A DNA stretch of 64,000 nt. Origin: Nonomuraea angiospora (GTDB lineage: Bacteria; Actinomycetota; Actinomycetes; Streptosporangiales; Streptosporangiaceae). The first letter of the stretch is position 1. The number at the start of each line of letters is the position of its first letter. Below, piece after piece: positions 23,727-32,439 of this stretch. The notes under the pieces are model-generated. The model had not been told where the DNA came from. It did not search any database and saw nothing but the letters and a program-made list of their open reading frames with translations. The position numbers were made by a program, and so were the translations under genes. Location of the stretch: positions 7,130,001 to 7,194,000 of the forward strand of contig NZ_JADBEK010000001.1 of the NCBI RefSeq assembly GCF_014873145.1. Direction: 5' to 3'.

Positions 23727-24647
23727 TCAGCCTTCGAGGAGTCTGGCGATGGCTTCGGCGCCGCCTTGGTCCAGCCAGCTTGGGAAGTTCAGCAGGTCCG
23801 GGTGGCGGTGGCGTAGGGCGGGGATGTCGGCGCGCCATAGTCCGCGTTGGGCGGTGAAAGCCCGAGTGGCGTCCTTGCTCAGATTCAGCTCCTCGCCGGC
23901 GACCTGCCGGTAGGTGATCTGGCGCCCGAGATGCCGGCTGATCAGGCGCACGGTGGCCTCGGGGGTCAGTTCGTCGCCTGCCAGCTCCAGGGCCTGGCCG
24001 AGATAGGCAGTGGGGTCGGCGAAGGCGAGGGCGGCAAAGGCGCCGATGTCGCTCACGGCGACGAGTTGCACGGGCACATCGGGGGCGAACAAATGGCGCA
24101 GGACTCCGTCGGCGGAGATGCCGCCCAGCTCAAGCCCGGGGATGGCGTGGTTCTCCATGAAGCGCACCGGTCGCAGGATGGTGGCCGGCAGTCCGAGGGC
24201 AGCGATGTGCTGCTCGATGGCCCACTTGCTCTCCCAGTAGGAGATGCCGGTGCCTCGCTCGGCACCGCCGACGGAGGCAAAAACCAGGTGGGCAACGCCA
24301 GCCGCAGCCGCAGCCTCCGCCAGGTGACGGCCGCGCCGGATCTCGCGTTCGCTGTCCGGGTCGTCGGGGGTGACGGCGAAGACGCCGTAGGCGCCGGCCA
24401 TGGCCGCCTTGAGACTGCCGGGATCGTCCAGGTCACCCATCAGCAGCTCGGCGCCCGTTGCGGCCAGTCCGCGAGCGGCCGTGGCGACGGGATCCCGGAC
24501 CAGAACGCGGACCGGCCAGCCGTCGGCCAGCAAGCGTGCGGCGGTGGCTCCGCCCTGTCGGCCTGTGGCGCCGGCGACCAGGACAGGCTTGCCGGCCCTG
24601 CTCGCGGCGGTGGTGGAGGAGAGCGAATGATTCACGGGTGTGGTCAT
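23727..24647 (-). CDS. NmrA-like NAD(P)-binding oxidoreductase
   Basis: 306 residues. The Rossmann motif is VLVAGATGRQGGATAARLL (residues 22-40), followed by VRVLVRDP, a MGDLDDPGSL block and an ILRPVRFMEN block typical of NmrA/YwnB-like proteins. These sense or reduce with NAD(P)H. The gene is divergent from a TetR regulator, with a long perfect operator between them, so expression is probably induced by the TetR ligand. Likely a quinone- or aldehyde-type stress reductase; the substrate is not determinable. Confidence 0.88.
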   Translation of the reverse strand: MTTPVNHSLSSTTAASRAGKPVLVAGATGRQGGATAARLLADGWPVRVLVRDPVATAARGLAATGAELLMGDLDDPGSLKAAMAGAYGVFAVTPDDPDSEREIRRGRHLAEAAAAAGVAHLVFASVGGAERGTGISYWESKWAIEQHIAALGLPATILRPVRFMENHAIPGLELGGISADGVLRHLFAPDVPVQLVAVSDIGAFAALAFADPTAYLGQALELAGDELTPEATVRLISRHLGRQITYRQVAGEELNLSKDATRAFTAQRGLWRADIPALRHRHPDLLNFPSWLDQGGAEAIARLLEG

Positions 24648-24669
24648 GTGAGGGACCTCCGGAAACGGT

Positions 24670-24715
24670 AAAGTTGAGACTGTCTCGAGAAAAATATCGA
24701 GACAGTCTCAACTTT
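24670..24715. promoter_or_regulatory. Long palindromic TetR operator
   Basis: Perfect 19-bp arms (24670-24688 and 24697-24715) around an 8-bp AT-rich spacer. Each arm contains its own palindrome, GAGAC-T-GTCTC (24676-24686) and GAGAC-A-GTCTC (24699-24709), giving two dimer sites 23 bp apart. It lies between the NmrA gene (start 24647) and the TetR gene (start 24735) and should control both. Confidence 0.75.
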
Positions 24716-24734
24716 TCAAGCGAGGGTTCTGCTC

Positions 24735-25325
24735 ATGAACGCCGGCACACCGCCACCCCGCCGTCGCATGCGGGCCGACGCACACCGCAACTACGAACGG
24801 CTGCTGACCGAGGCGGCGGCCGCGTTCGCCGAGCACGGCGCGGACTTCTCCCTGGAGGCGATCGCGCGCCGGGCCGGGGTGGCCAACGGCACGCTCTACG
24901 GCCACTTCCCCACCCGCCGGGCCCTACTAGAGGCGCTGATGGGTGATCGGATGCAGGCCCTGGCTGCGACCGGCGCTGAACTGCTCACCGCATGCTCACC
25001 CTTCGATGGCCTGGCCACCTGGGCGCGGGCGGCAATGGTGCACACGACGATCTACCGAGGGCTCGGCGCCACGCTTATGCAGGCCGTCGAGGATGAAACC
25101 TCCGAACTGCACGCGGCGTGCAAAGCGGTGCTCGCCGCCGGAGAGGAGTTGCTGGCCCGGGCGCGAACGGCCGGCGAAGTACGGCCGGATGTCACCGCCC
25201 CGGACCTGTACGCGCTGGTCAACGCGGCGGCATGGGCGGGCGAGCAGAGCTCCCCACCCCAGGGAGAGCGGCTGCTGACCTTCGGACTGGATGGATTCCG
25301 GACCTCGGCCACCGATCGCGAGTGA
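24735..25325 (+). CDS. TetR-family regulator
   Basis: 196 residues. The helix-turn-helix covers residues about 18-60 (LTEAAAAFAEHGADFSLEAIARRAGVANGTLYGHFPTRRALL). The C-terminal domain is of the SbtR-like type (WARAAMVHTTIYRGLGATLMQAV). It is divergent from the NmrA-like gene and probably binds the long palindrome between them, repressing both genes. Confidence 0.92.
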   Translation: MNAGTPPPRRRMRADAHRNYERLLTEAAAAFAEHGADFSLEAIARRAGVANGTLYGHFPTRRALLEALMGDRMQALAATGAELLTACSPFDGLATWARAAMVHTTIYRGLGATLMQAVEDETSELHAACKAVLAAGEELLARARTAGEVRPDVTAPDLYALVNAAAWAGEQSSPPQGERLLTFGLDGFRTSATDRE

Positions 25326-25742
25326 TCGCGCGCCTGCCCTCGGCGATCCGGCCGCCGAGAAGAACTCCAGGCTCCGCCGACAACTCGCCGAAGCGCTCGG
25401 CCGCCTTCGACTGGCCGACGCGCGCGCGCCGGACAAGCCCGCACCCGCACCGACTCCCGCGAGCCGCTCTTCGGTAACGATCGGCCCCTGCTGACCGACG
25501 CTTCTCAGACCGCCTGCGGCCTCGTCGCGGACACCGTCTCCAACGAGGCCGCCCAGGTCAGAGGCTCCGTGACGACCAGCCGCTCAAGATAATGAGGACC
25601 TGTGAAACACGGCCTGCCCAAACACGAGCCGGCCGAGCTGAGCACAGACCCCGACCTACGGCGCAGTCCTCAAGGAGGACGTGCGCTACCTCGGCGACCT
25701 CATGACCCCCGCTTGGCGGCCCCGCGCAAGCGCCGTACCCGG
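25326..25742. other. Intergenic region with a possible gene remnant
   Basis: 417 bp. One plus-strand frame gives NSRLRRQLAEALGRLRLADAR, a coiled-coil phrase found in small proteins that accompany recombinases or transposases, but without a start or continuation. The frame LGDLMTPAWRP near 25690 is also isolated. Probably decayed sequence. Confidence 0.3.
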
Positions 25743-26462
25743 TCAGAGACCTAGCACGGCCTCGAGGTCGTCGATGGCCGCCAGGGGCTGGGCGAGCTGC
25801 TCGCGTTCTGCCTCGGTCAGGGTGAGGGCGCGCGCCCGGGCCAGGGCGTGCCCGGCGGCGGCGTGGTCCCTGGCGCGGACGGCGAGCTCGGCCCGGTAGA
25901 CCAGCGCCTCCAGCAGCTCGGCCGCCGACCCGGTGTCCTTGTCCCGCTCCAGGGCGCCGTCCAGGATCTCGGCCGCCCGCTCGTGCTTGCCGTGGGAGTC
26001 GCCCATCACGACCGCCCGGTTCAGCGAGGCGGTGAGCCTGCTCGTGGCCTCCTCCTTCTCCGGCAAGGGGCGGGCGGCCATGAAGCGGATCCAGTTGCCG
26101 CCGGGGTCGATGACAGCGAAGCCAGAGTGGTTGCCGTCGTTCTTCCGCCTGCGGGGCCGGGTCATCCGGGGGATGCCGGAGACCAGGAGCTTGCCGTGCG
26201 CCGCGCGCATGCCCGAGGCGAACGCCTCGAACAGCTCTCCGGTGTCCGGCACGACGATCACGCAGGTCCCGTAGGAGTCTTCGGGCTTGAACGCCTCGGG
26301 CATGCCGAAGAAGCCCAGCTGGAGATCCTCGCGCTTGAGCAACACGTACGGGTTCGGCCGAACCTGGTAGTAGATCCGGCGGAAACCGAGCATCGTGTAG
26401 AAGTCGACCATCTCGTCGATGGAGCGGCAGGGAAGCAGCGGTATGGCGATCTCGTTGGCCAT
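25743..26462 (-). CDS. VOC-family (glyoxalase/bleomycin-resistance-like) protein with helical tail
   Basis: 239 residues from the ATG at 26462 (AGGAG site). Residues 1-130 are a VOC domain (IPLLPCRSIDEMVDFYTMLGFRRIYYQVRPNPYVLLKREDLQLGFF, GFAVIDPGGNWIRFM). Residues about 140-239 form a TPR-like helical extension (HERAAEILDGALERDKDTGSAAELLEALVYRAELAVRARDHAAA), which is unusual for the family. It is 11 bp downstream of a PadR gene in the same operon, so it is probably regulated by it. A binding or sequestration role against a small molecule is plausible. Confidence 0.85.
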   Translation of the reverse strand: MANEIAIPLLPCRSIDEMVDFYTMLGFRRIYYQVRPNPYVLLKREDLQLGFFGMPEAFKPEDSYGTCVIVVPDTGELFEAFASGMRAAHGKLLVSGIPRMTRPRRRKNDGNHSGFAVIDPGGNWIRFMAARPLPEKEEATSRLTASLNRAVVMGDSHGKHERAAEILDGALERDKDTGSAAELLEALVYRAELAVRARDHAAAGHALARARALTLTEAEREQLAQPLAAIDDLEAVLGL

Positions 26463-26473
26463 CGGGAGAACTC

Positions 26474-27034
26474 CTATTCGCCGGCCATGGTGAACGCGCC
26501 CTCTTCCAGGCGGCGGATCATCCGGTCGGTCCACTGGGCGCCGGCGTCGGCGGTGCTCAGCCACAGGGTCAGCACCTCGCCCACCGGGCCCCAGGTCGCC
26601 AGATCCGTACCCTCGGGCAGGTACGCGGTAATGCTCGCGCGCCACTCGCGCATGGCGCGGGCCCGCCGGCGCAGCAACGCCAGGGCCCGCTCCCGGGGAA
26701 GGTCCTCGATGAGGCCGACAGCGGCGCCCAGCACGTCCAGGCTCGGCTCGCGGTCGGCCAGCGCCTGACCCAGCAGGTCGAGGTACTCCCGCTCGCCCTC
26801 CTGGGTCAGCTCGTACTCGATCCGCGGCGGCCCCCCGGCCTCGGAGGCGACCGTCTCGTGCGTCACCAGCAGGCCCTGACCGGCCATGCTCTTGAGCGCG
26901 TGATAGACCGAGCCCGAGGTGGCGGTCGACCACTCGTGCGCGCCCCACGACTCCAGATCCGCGCGGACCTGGTAGCCGTGGGCGCGCCCGCGCCTGCGCA
27001 GCGCGCCCAGGACCAGCAGCCGTACCGGCTTCAT
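26474..27034 (-). CDS. PadR-family regulator
   Basis: 186 residues from the ATG at 27034. The PadR winged helix is complete (MKPVRLLVLGALRRRGRAHGYQVRADL, SGSVYHALKSMAGQGLL, YELTQEGEREYL), followed by a Vir-type helical dimerisation domain. A perfect 18-bp palindrome CTAGCCAAATTTGGCTAG lies 21 bp upstream of the start, in the likely promoter, so the VOC operon is probably autorepressed. Confidence 0.92.
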   Translation of the reverse strand: MKPVRLLVLGALRRRGRAHGYQVRADLESWGAHEWSTATSGSVYHALKSMAGQGLLVTHETVASEAGGPPRIEYELTQEGEREYLDLLGQALADREPSLDVLGAAVGLIEDLPRERALALLRRRARAMREWRASITAYLPEGTDLATWGPVGEVLTLWLSTADAGAQWTDRMIRRLEEGAFTMAGE

Positions 27035-27054
27035 CGAACCCTCCCGAACCTTAG

Positions 27055-27072
27055 CTAGCCAAATTTGGCTAG
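27055..27072. promoter_or_regulatory. PadR operator (18-bp palindrome)
   Basis: CTAGCCAAATTTGGCTAG is a perfect palindrome. Its AT-rich centre and position just before the PadR-VOC operon fit a PadR autoregulatory site. Confidence 0.7.
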
Positions 27073-27109
27073 TCGCTACCGGGAGCTTACCGCACTGATC
27101 TCTCGCTGT

Positions 27110-27467
27110 AGCCGAGCGAGAGGAGCACGGGTGTCTTGTTCGTACGGCGCACCGGGGTCGTCCGGGAGCACCTGCCGCAAGAGTTGGGCTACGGCTCGGG
27201 CATGACCTGCTGGCGACGCCTGGCCGAGTGGAACGCCTCCGGCGTCTGGTGCGCGAGCTGCAGATCCGCCCGCTGATCGCCCGCCGCGGCACCGAACACG
27301 GCTCCGGCTTGGGCAAACACCGCTACGTCGTGGAGCAGACCTTCGCCCTGCTGCGCGCCTTCCGCCGCCTGCGCATCCGCTGGGAGGTTCGCGCGGACGT
27401 CCACGAGGCCTTCCTCAGCCTGGCCTGCGCGCTCATTTGCCGGCGGCGACTTATCTCATTGCGTTAG
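27110..27467 (+). mobile_element. IS5-family transposase remnant
   Basis: Two short frames belong to one transposase: VRRTGVVREHLPQELGYGSGMTCWRRLAEWNASGVW, then RELQIRPLIARRGTEHGSGLGKHRYVVEQTFALLRAFRRLRIRWEVRADVHEAFLSLACALI. The first is the N-terminal helix-turn-helix part and the second the C-terminal part with the YVVEQTF signature. The catalytic middle is deleted. The 3' end overlaps the 3' end of the AraC gene by 17 bp. Confidence 0.7.
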
Positions 27468-28431
27468 GACCTCTTAGCGCTTGCTGTCTGAATTCGCTGG
27501 CCGAGATGCCGAAGGCACGGTGGAAGGCCCTGCTGAAGACCGAGGGGTGGGAGAAGCCCCACTCGGAGGCGATCGCGCGGATGGGGACATGACACAACGC
27601 CGGATCGGCCAGATCAAGACGCGCACGCTCCAGACGTTGCGCCTTGATCCATGCGGCCACGCTTAACCCCTCTTCCTGGAACAGCCGATGAAGGTAACTG
27701 GTGGAGATGTGATGCGCGGCAGCCAACGCCCGCGGTGTCAGATCCGGCTCACGCAGATGCCGCTGTACGAACGCCTGGATGCGCAAGATGAGGACATTCC
27801 GGTGGGACTGGCCGGTGGTGCTCACCCCGTCAACCTCCAGGGCGTGGAAAAGCAGCGCGGAGACCAAGCTGGCGAGCGTCATCCCCAACCGCGAGCCATC
27901 GACGGGCCGCAAGTTGTGCACATTCTTATTGATATTGGTGACGAAGTCGGTGAGCAGGCCGCCGATGCCCTCGGTGGCGGAGAGGGGACGGCCCAGCAGT
28001 CCGTCCAGGTGTTCGGCCGGCAGGTTCAGCAGGGCCTGGGGGACCGTGATGCACGTGGCCCGGAAGGCGGGTCCGTCGCCTGGAGGCCGCACGTCGCACG
28101 CGACCATGCGGGTGGGATCGTGGACGAACAGGTCTCCGACCCCCGAGCTGAACCGTCGGTGCTCCCAGATGATGTCCACTCGGCCCGCCAGAGGAATCAG
28201 GAGGTGGTAGGACTCTGCGGATCGTGGGCCAGTCTCGTGATCTGGCCGCGGGGTCTGCCGGATACGCATCGGGGCGACGGTCTTCGTCGTCAAGCGCAGG
28301 CCGCCGAGCGAGATCTCCCGTTCGTCCATGCGGACGCACTCGCTGCCCGATTCCATCACCGAGCCGGAGTCATGGCTCTGAGCACGGTATTCGCGAGGAA
28401 GTGCGGGAGCCAGGAGGGTGTCCTCGGTCAT
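27451..28431 (-). CDS. AraC-family regulator
   Basis: About 326 residues from the ATG at 28431 (GGGAGG site 8 bp upstream). The N-terminal half is an AraC-binding-like cupin domain (YHLLIPLAGRVDIIWEHRRFSSGVGDLFVHDP). The C-terminal 100 residues are the double helix-turn-helix (LTPRALAAAHHISTSYLHRLFQEEG, PIRAIASEWGFSHPSVFSRAFHRAFGISASEFR). It overlaps the preceding small gene by 4 bp (ATGA). No adjacent target is obvious, apart from that small gene. Confidence 0.9.
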   Translation of the reverse strand: MTEDTLLAPALPREYRAQSHDSGSVMESGSECVRMDEREISLGGLRLTTKTVAPMRIRQTPRPDHETGPRSAESYHLLIPLAGRVDIIWEHRRFSSGVGDLFVHDPTRMVACDVRPPGDGPAFRATCITVPQALLNLPAEHLDGLLGRPLSATEGIGGLLTDFVTNINKNVHNLRPVDGSRLGMTLASLVSALLFHALEVDGVSTTGQSHRNVLILRIQAFVQRHLREPDLTPRALAAAHHISTSYLHRLFQEEGLSVAAWIKAQRLERARLDLADPALCHVPIRAIASEWGFSHPSVFSRAFHRAFGISASEFRQQALRGPNAMR

Positions 28432-28769
28432 CTTGCCTCCCAAGGCTGGAAGGCCCACAGCACAGGGTGTCCCTCGCCGGGACCGGGCTTTTTGATCCCC
28501 GTATCCTTGACGTTGAGCAACCTAGGTCCGCCGAGTTCGTCGAACAACACTGCCCGGCTCTCTTCGCCCACATTCCCCCCTGTCTGCTCGAACATGGCGA
28601 TGTCATCGCGCTGGAGCACCTGACCGCGAGCAGCCCGAATGCAGGTAGAGGCCGTACGCGACACCGTCGCCTCCACGACAGCGCCAGCCGGATCCTGGCC
28701 CGAGGGCAGGCCGTCCACCAGGTAGTCGGCCCACGGCCACGGGCCCGCCCCATCCACCAGGCGAAGCAA
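28428..28769 (-). CDS. Hypothetical protein coupled to the AraC regulator
   Basis: Up to 113 residues. The stop overlaps the start codon of the AraC gene (ATGA), a strong sign of translational coupling. The composition is not shadow-like (DDIAMFEQTGGNVGEESRAVLFDELGGPRLLNVKD). No signal peptide, membrane helix or known domain was recognised. The start is uncertain; the frame could begin further inside. It may be a sensory or substrate partner of the AraC protein, or a fragment of a larger lost gene. Confidence 0.5.
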   Translation of the reverse strand: MLRLVDGAGPWPWADYLVDGLPSGQDPAGAVVEATVSRTASTCIRAARGQVLQRDDIAMFEQTGGNVGEESRAVLFDELGGPRLLNVKDTGIKKPGPGEGHPVLWAFQPWEAR

Positions 28770-28998
28770 GCACGTGCGGCATGATGAGCGGCCGTCATTC
28801 TTCGCCTGGCGATCTCATCTCCTGCGGCGCTGCAACACTCGCATGCCCCCCGCTGAACTGGCATTTCCACGGCCACCACGCGGCTCAGTGGTATTCGTTG
28901 ATCAAACCGGCGACTACTCTGCGGCGCGATCCGGCCTTTCCATCGGCACCACGATCGAGCCACAACGGCGGTCTGACGTTGCTCGGGAGAGATGATCA

Positions 28999-29033
28999 GG
29001 GGGCCAGGCGGTCGATGCGATCGCCCAGCCCCC
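28999..29033 (-). terminator. Terminator hairpin downstream of the TagC-like gene
   Basis: GGGGGC-CA-GGCG pairs with CGCC-CA-GCCCCC around an 11-nt loop, 8 bp after the stop of the gene at 29041. It is strong and could act on both strands. The stretch 28770-28998 holds no recognisable gene. Confidence 0.55.
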
Positions 29034-29040
29034 GTACGTG

Positions 29041-29994
29041 TCAGATCAGCTCTGTCTTGTAGAAGATGCTGGCCAGGCGGGCCGTCTCGACGCCTGAGGC
29101 CAGGCCGAGGCACAGGCGAGGGGCACCGGAGACGATCTGGATGCCCATGCCCTCTGGCTCGCGATGGTCCAGAGACTGGCCGGCCACGCTGCGCGCCCGC
29201 TGGACCTGCTCGCCTGTACGCAGGTCCAGGCAGGTGATGTACGTGTTGCCGGGCGGCGGATTGTCATCCCCGTACGCCGTGCCGGTCAGCATGTAGACGA
29301 AATTCCCGTAGGCCGCGTACCCCTGGAAGGTGCCCAGGCCCGACGGTTGGGCGACGTCGAACAGCGCCTTTGGCGAGCCCGCTTTGACGTCCGCCAACGA
29401 GTAGACCGCGTAGCGGAAACCGCTCCCGTCCCAGTAACGCATGGCCAGCCGGTTCGTGGAGGGGTCGATCGCACACGTGGTGTTGTCCGAGTCCGCGATC
29501 GGTTTGTACTTGGTCAGCGCCGACGACGAGGTGGTCAGCGTCTGACCGTTGACGAACTTGAACCTGGCCAGCTTCGTGCCCCGGGAACTCTTGCCGTCAC
29601 TCACCCCGTCCGTCTCCGTCCACAGGTAGGCCGACGTGCCCGACGGCTCGACCCCGAACTGGACGCCGTGGCCGAAACCCATCAGGTACATGTGGCCGAG
29701 GATTGTGCCGGTGAGGCTGAGCTTGGACAGGCACAGATGGCCCGCCGCGCCGGAGCCGGCACCGTTCTTCACTTGAAGCGTGTAGATGTGGCCGTTGCGG
29801 TTGTCGAAGGCGATCGACTGCAGGACGGTCTCGTCGTACAGAGCCTTCTTCCAGATCAGCGAGGTTGACGGGGCAGTCAGCTGGAACCGTCCCTCTGCGG
29901 CGGCCGCGGGCTTGGCGGCCAGCGCGGCGGCCGCGGCGACACCGGTGCCGAGCCTGAGGAGCCCTCGGCGGGAAACACGGACGTGAGAGGTCAT
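29041..29994 (-). CDS. Tat-exported TagC-like beta-propeller protein
   Basis: 317 residues. The N-terminus has a twin-arginine signal (SRRGLLRLGTGVAAAAALAAKPAAAA). The rest is a beta-propeller of the P68 RBP/TagC-like type (LQSIAFDNRNGHIYTLQV, LMGFGHGVQFGVEPSGTSAYLWTETD, FQGYAAYGNFVYMLTG, SLDHREPEGMGIQI). A paralogue with the same layout is at 62257. TagC-like proteins are named from teichoic acid loci; here a secreted wall- or polymer-binding role is the safest guess. Confidence 0.85.
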   Translation of the reverse strand: MTSHVRVSRRGLLRLGTGVAAAAALAAKPAAAAEGRFQLTAPSTSLIWKKALYDETVLQSIAFDNRNGHIYTLQVKNGAGSGAAGHLCLSKLSLTGTILGHMYLMGFGHGVQFGVEPSGTSAYLWTETDGVSDGKSSRGTKLARFKFVNGQTLTTSSSALTKYKPIADSDNTTCAIDPSTNRLAMRYWDGSGFRYAVYSLADVKAGSPKALFDVAQPSGLGTFQGYAAYGNFVYMLTGTAYGDDNPPPGNTYITCLDLRTGEQVQRARSVAGQSLDHREPEGMGIQIVSGAPRLCLGLASGVETARLASIFYKTELI

Positions 29995-30064
29995 CTCCCC
30001 TTGATCGCCTCCTTGGTAGCCGAGCCCTGCGTAGAGTCATGCCGGTTCGCCGGGCTGTGAGCGA

Positions 30065-30241
30065 TCACAGCCCGTCCTGCCAGCCGAGGTTGACCGGGTC
30101 GCATTCGAGGTCGTCCGGCAGGCAGGAGTTGGACGGCAGAGCGAGCGTATGGAGGTGGCGGCTCCCACCCGTGGAGACAGCCCCATGCGCCACGCCGACG
30201 AGCACAGCAGCCGCAGCAAGCGACAGGATGGCTCTCTTCAT
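30065..30241 (-). CDS. Very small secreted peptide (58 residues)
   Basis: ATG at 30241 with a GGAG site about 10 bp upstream. The first 20 residues form a signal peptide (MKRAILSLAAAAVLVGVAHG). The mature peptide of about 35 residues carries two Cys (NSCLPDDLEC) and ends in VNLGWQDGL. It is on the same strand as the TagC-like gene (70 bp further) and after the SapA-like gene. It could be a secreted signalling or antimicrobial peptide; this is speculation from size and layout. Confidence 0.55.
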   Translation of the reverse strand: MKRAILSLAAAAVLVGVAHGAVSTGGSRHLHTLALPSNSCLPDDLECDPVNLGWQDGL

Positions 30242-30372
30242 AGAGGTAGAACTCCTCGCAATTTCCCGTGCCGGGCATCTGATGGAGTAGAGTTTCGGGC
30301 ATTTGTCCCCGACGTGTCAGCATTTTCGGCTGGCGCGCACCGTGTCCTGCCAGCCTTGTTCCTCTCGGACCG

Positions 30373-30789
30373 TCAGCCGCAGTGGACGTTCGTCGCATAC
30401 CGGATGGCTGAGCCGACGGCGCCCACCAGGTCGATGCACTTGCCCTTGGCGGAGGCGTAGACGGGGCCCGCGTAGTAGGCATAGTCGCCATCTTCATAGT
30501 CGGCCCAGCCGTTGCTCGAGGGCGTTGCGATGCCCACGGCCTTGTACGCCTTCTTGCCGTAGTTGCCGCCCGAGCCGTAGGCGAGGGCGCAGTTCTTTCC
30601 GGAACTGGCGTTGTAGTAGACCTCTAGCGTGCCCTGCTTCGTCCCGGACTTCGGGATGTTGTAGACACCGATCCGGCTGTAGCCGGTCCCACAGGGACCT
30701 GCCGCGGCGGCCGGAGTGGCGGAGGCGACAAGCCAGGTCGAGGCGACCAGCACGCCTACAACGGCGCCGATTTTTCTGCGAATAGGCAT
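30373..30789 (-). CDS. Spore-associated protein A (SapA)-like secreted protein
   Basis: 138 residues with a signal peptide (IGAVVGVLVASTWLVASATPAAAA). The mature sequence carries the blocks typical of Streptomyces SapA relatives: PCGTGY, LEVYYNASSGKNCAL, then DYAYYAGPVYASAKGKCIDLVG, with four Cys. Family members are found on aerial hyphae or spores, or in culture fluid. It stands at the head of a run of exported products (30241 peptide, 29994 TagC-like). Confidence 0.8.
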   Translation of the reverse strand: MPIRRKIGAVVGVLVASTWLVASATPAAAAGPCGTGYSRIGVYNIPKSGTKQGTLEVYYNASSGKNCALAYGSGGNYGKKAYKAVGIATPSSNGWADYEDGDYAYYAGPVYASAKGKCIDLVGAVGSAIRYATNVHCG

Positions 30790-31607
30790 TTATCTTCATA
30801 TTTCTGTTCGGGCCAGGGGTGACGGCGCGTCTCCCCGTCTTGCCCGAGCCATGATGACGACGGGCGCTGAAAAAACACTGAAATGGGGCTGAATCACCCT
30901 CCGTGTCCGCGGAGGGACGGGCGTCTCGAAGCTGAGCCGCGAGAAGAGTGCCAGTTGCCGGACGGGGCAGCGGGCGTGGGCAAGACCGCCCTGTGGCGAG
31001 CCGCCACCCCCATGTCAGATCCCTCGCTACCGAGCTGCGGCTCAGCACAGCGGAGTCCAGCGACGCGCTAACGCCGCAAATCCTCCGGAAAGCTGCGCAG
31101 ACCCAGCCGGCGATTGATCATGGGCGCCATACTCCTCGTGGGAGACCTCGGCGCAGGCTTTCTGACAGGCCGCGTCACCACCGAAGAGCTGGATCTTCCC
31201 GAAGGGCAACGAAGATCATCTCGCCCCGGTAAGCCCTCCGCGCCGACCGGCCGCACGCCTTCCTCATCCGGGTCCGGAGCCGTACGACGCCCTGGAATTC
31301 CGTCCTGTCGTGCGCTTTCCCGCACTGCGGACTCTGATGTGACTCGTTTCGCTGGTCCGGCCTCTCACGCCAGGCCGACGACGGCGGCGGGTTGAAGTCC
31401 GGCAACCGGTCCGCGCGCGGTGAAGATATAATGCCGTCTCCGGAATCGCCGGACGCCAGCGAAGAGATCGTGGCTCGCATGCGACTCCCACCGCTCGGGT
31501 ACCGACCGGGTAACGAGACTAGGCTCCGACATACTGGGATGTAGCCGCGAAGGGATCCGATCATCAGCAGCGACTCTGTCTCTCCGTGGGAAGACCGGTC
31601 AAAACCG
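30790..31607. other. Non-coding/decayed region with a P-loop fragment
   Basis: 818 bp. Around 30955-31005 the plus strand gives GAAGVGKTALWRA, the Walker A phrase of LuxR-type (LAL) ATPases, without the rest of the gene. Nothing else recognisable was seen. Confidence 0.35.
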
Positions 31608-32009
31608 GTGCGCCGCCGAGTCACCGAAGCAGCCGTCCTGAGCACCCAGGCCCAGAGCCCGGCAGACGTCGCCCAGTGGACCTGCCCGCATGGTCAGCAT
31701 GCCGGGCACGGCTGCGTCGCCTGCTATCACGCCTGTGCTGACGTCGATCCGGCACAGCCACTGTGGGAGGTCGCGGCGTGGTTCACCACCGAGCGGCCGA
31801 TCCCCATCAGGGCGCTGCAGGACGTGCACCGCCACGACCGCGACCTCACTCTCACCCAGCCGTCGACGCCTCTCGTCTACCTTCTGAGCGCACGTGTGAG
31901 AGCCGCCCTGGGCGCGGAGGCTGTGGCGGGAGTGGTGGGGTTCCTGGTGCAGAACCGGCACATCGTCGACGAGTTCACCGTGACGGAGATCCGCGCAGCC
32001 CACTCCTGA
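31608..32009 (+). CDS. Hypothetical protein with a Cys/His-rich N-terminus
   Basis: 133 residues from a GTG. The segment CPHGQHAGHGCVACYHAC has metal-site-like spacing of Cys and His and could bind zinc. The C-terminal half is helical (LVYLLSARVRAALGAEAVAGVVGFLVQNRHIVDEFTVTEI). Codon use looks like a real gene, but the ribosome-binding site is weak and no family was recognised. It stands between two decayed regions. Confidence 0.5.
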   Translation: MRRRVTEAAVLSTQAQSPADVAQWTCPHGQHAGHGCVACYHACADVDPAQPLWEVAAWFTTERPIPIRALQDVHRHDRDLTLTQPSTPLVYLLSARVRAALGAEAVAGVVGFLVQNRHIVDEFTVTEIRAAHS

Positions 32010-32248
32010 ACGTCTCTATGCCAGGGGCAGCCGGCTGCTGCGGGTGAGCGCTGCGATCCCGGCCTTGGCGCCTCGGCGTTGATGAGGCGGTGCACCGCCT
32101 GGCCGACACGGTCGCCATGCTGCAGGGGGTAGGACAGGCGGCTGCGGCCGATGGCGGGACAGATGTCGGCGGCTGCGCGTACGCGCGCAGGCCCGGGCGC
32201 CGGTCGGCCAAGAAGACCGGCCCGCTCGTGCGGCCGGCCAGCAGCCGG

Positions 32249-32290
32249 GCCGTGGCCGTGGCCGTGGCGGTGGCGGTGGCGGTGGCGGTG
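32249..32290. repeat. Hexanucleotide repeat: three GCCGTG then four GCGGTG units
   Basis: Seven exact 6-bp units in a stretch (32010-32440) that holds no recognisable gene. In frame it would encode alternating Val-Ala or His-Gly/Arg. A likely site of slippage. Confidence 0.8.
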
Positions 32291-32439
32291 GCCCAGACGC
32301 CCGGAGACGACCAGACTTCGCAACCCCCCAGGCGGCACACGGCCTGAAACGACCGGCTCCACGACCAGGACAAGCGCACGGCCCCCGGTCACCGCATGCG
32401 ACGACAGCCGGGGAAGGGAACTGAACCGGTCGGCCCGGG

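Noticed and set aside
30948..31060. P-loop ATPase gene
   Set aside because: Only the Walker A phrase of a LuxR-type protein is present; no gene around it.
32249..32290. CRISPR-like or coding repeat
   Set aside because: Contiguous hexamers without spacers; a simple sequence repeat.
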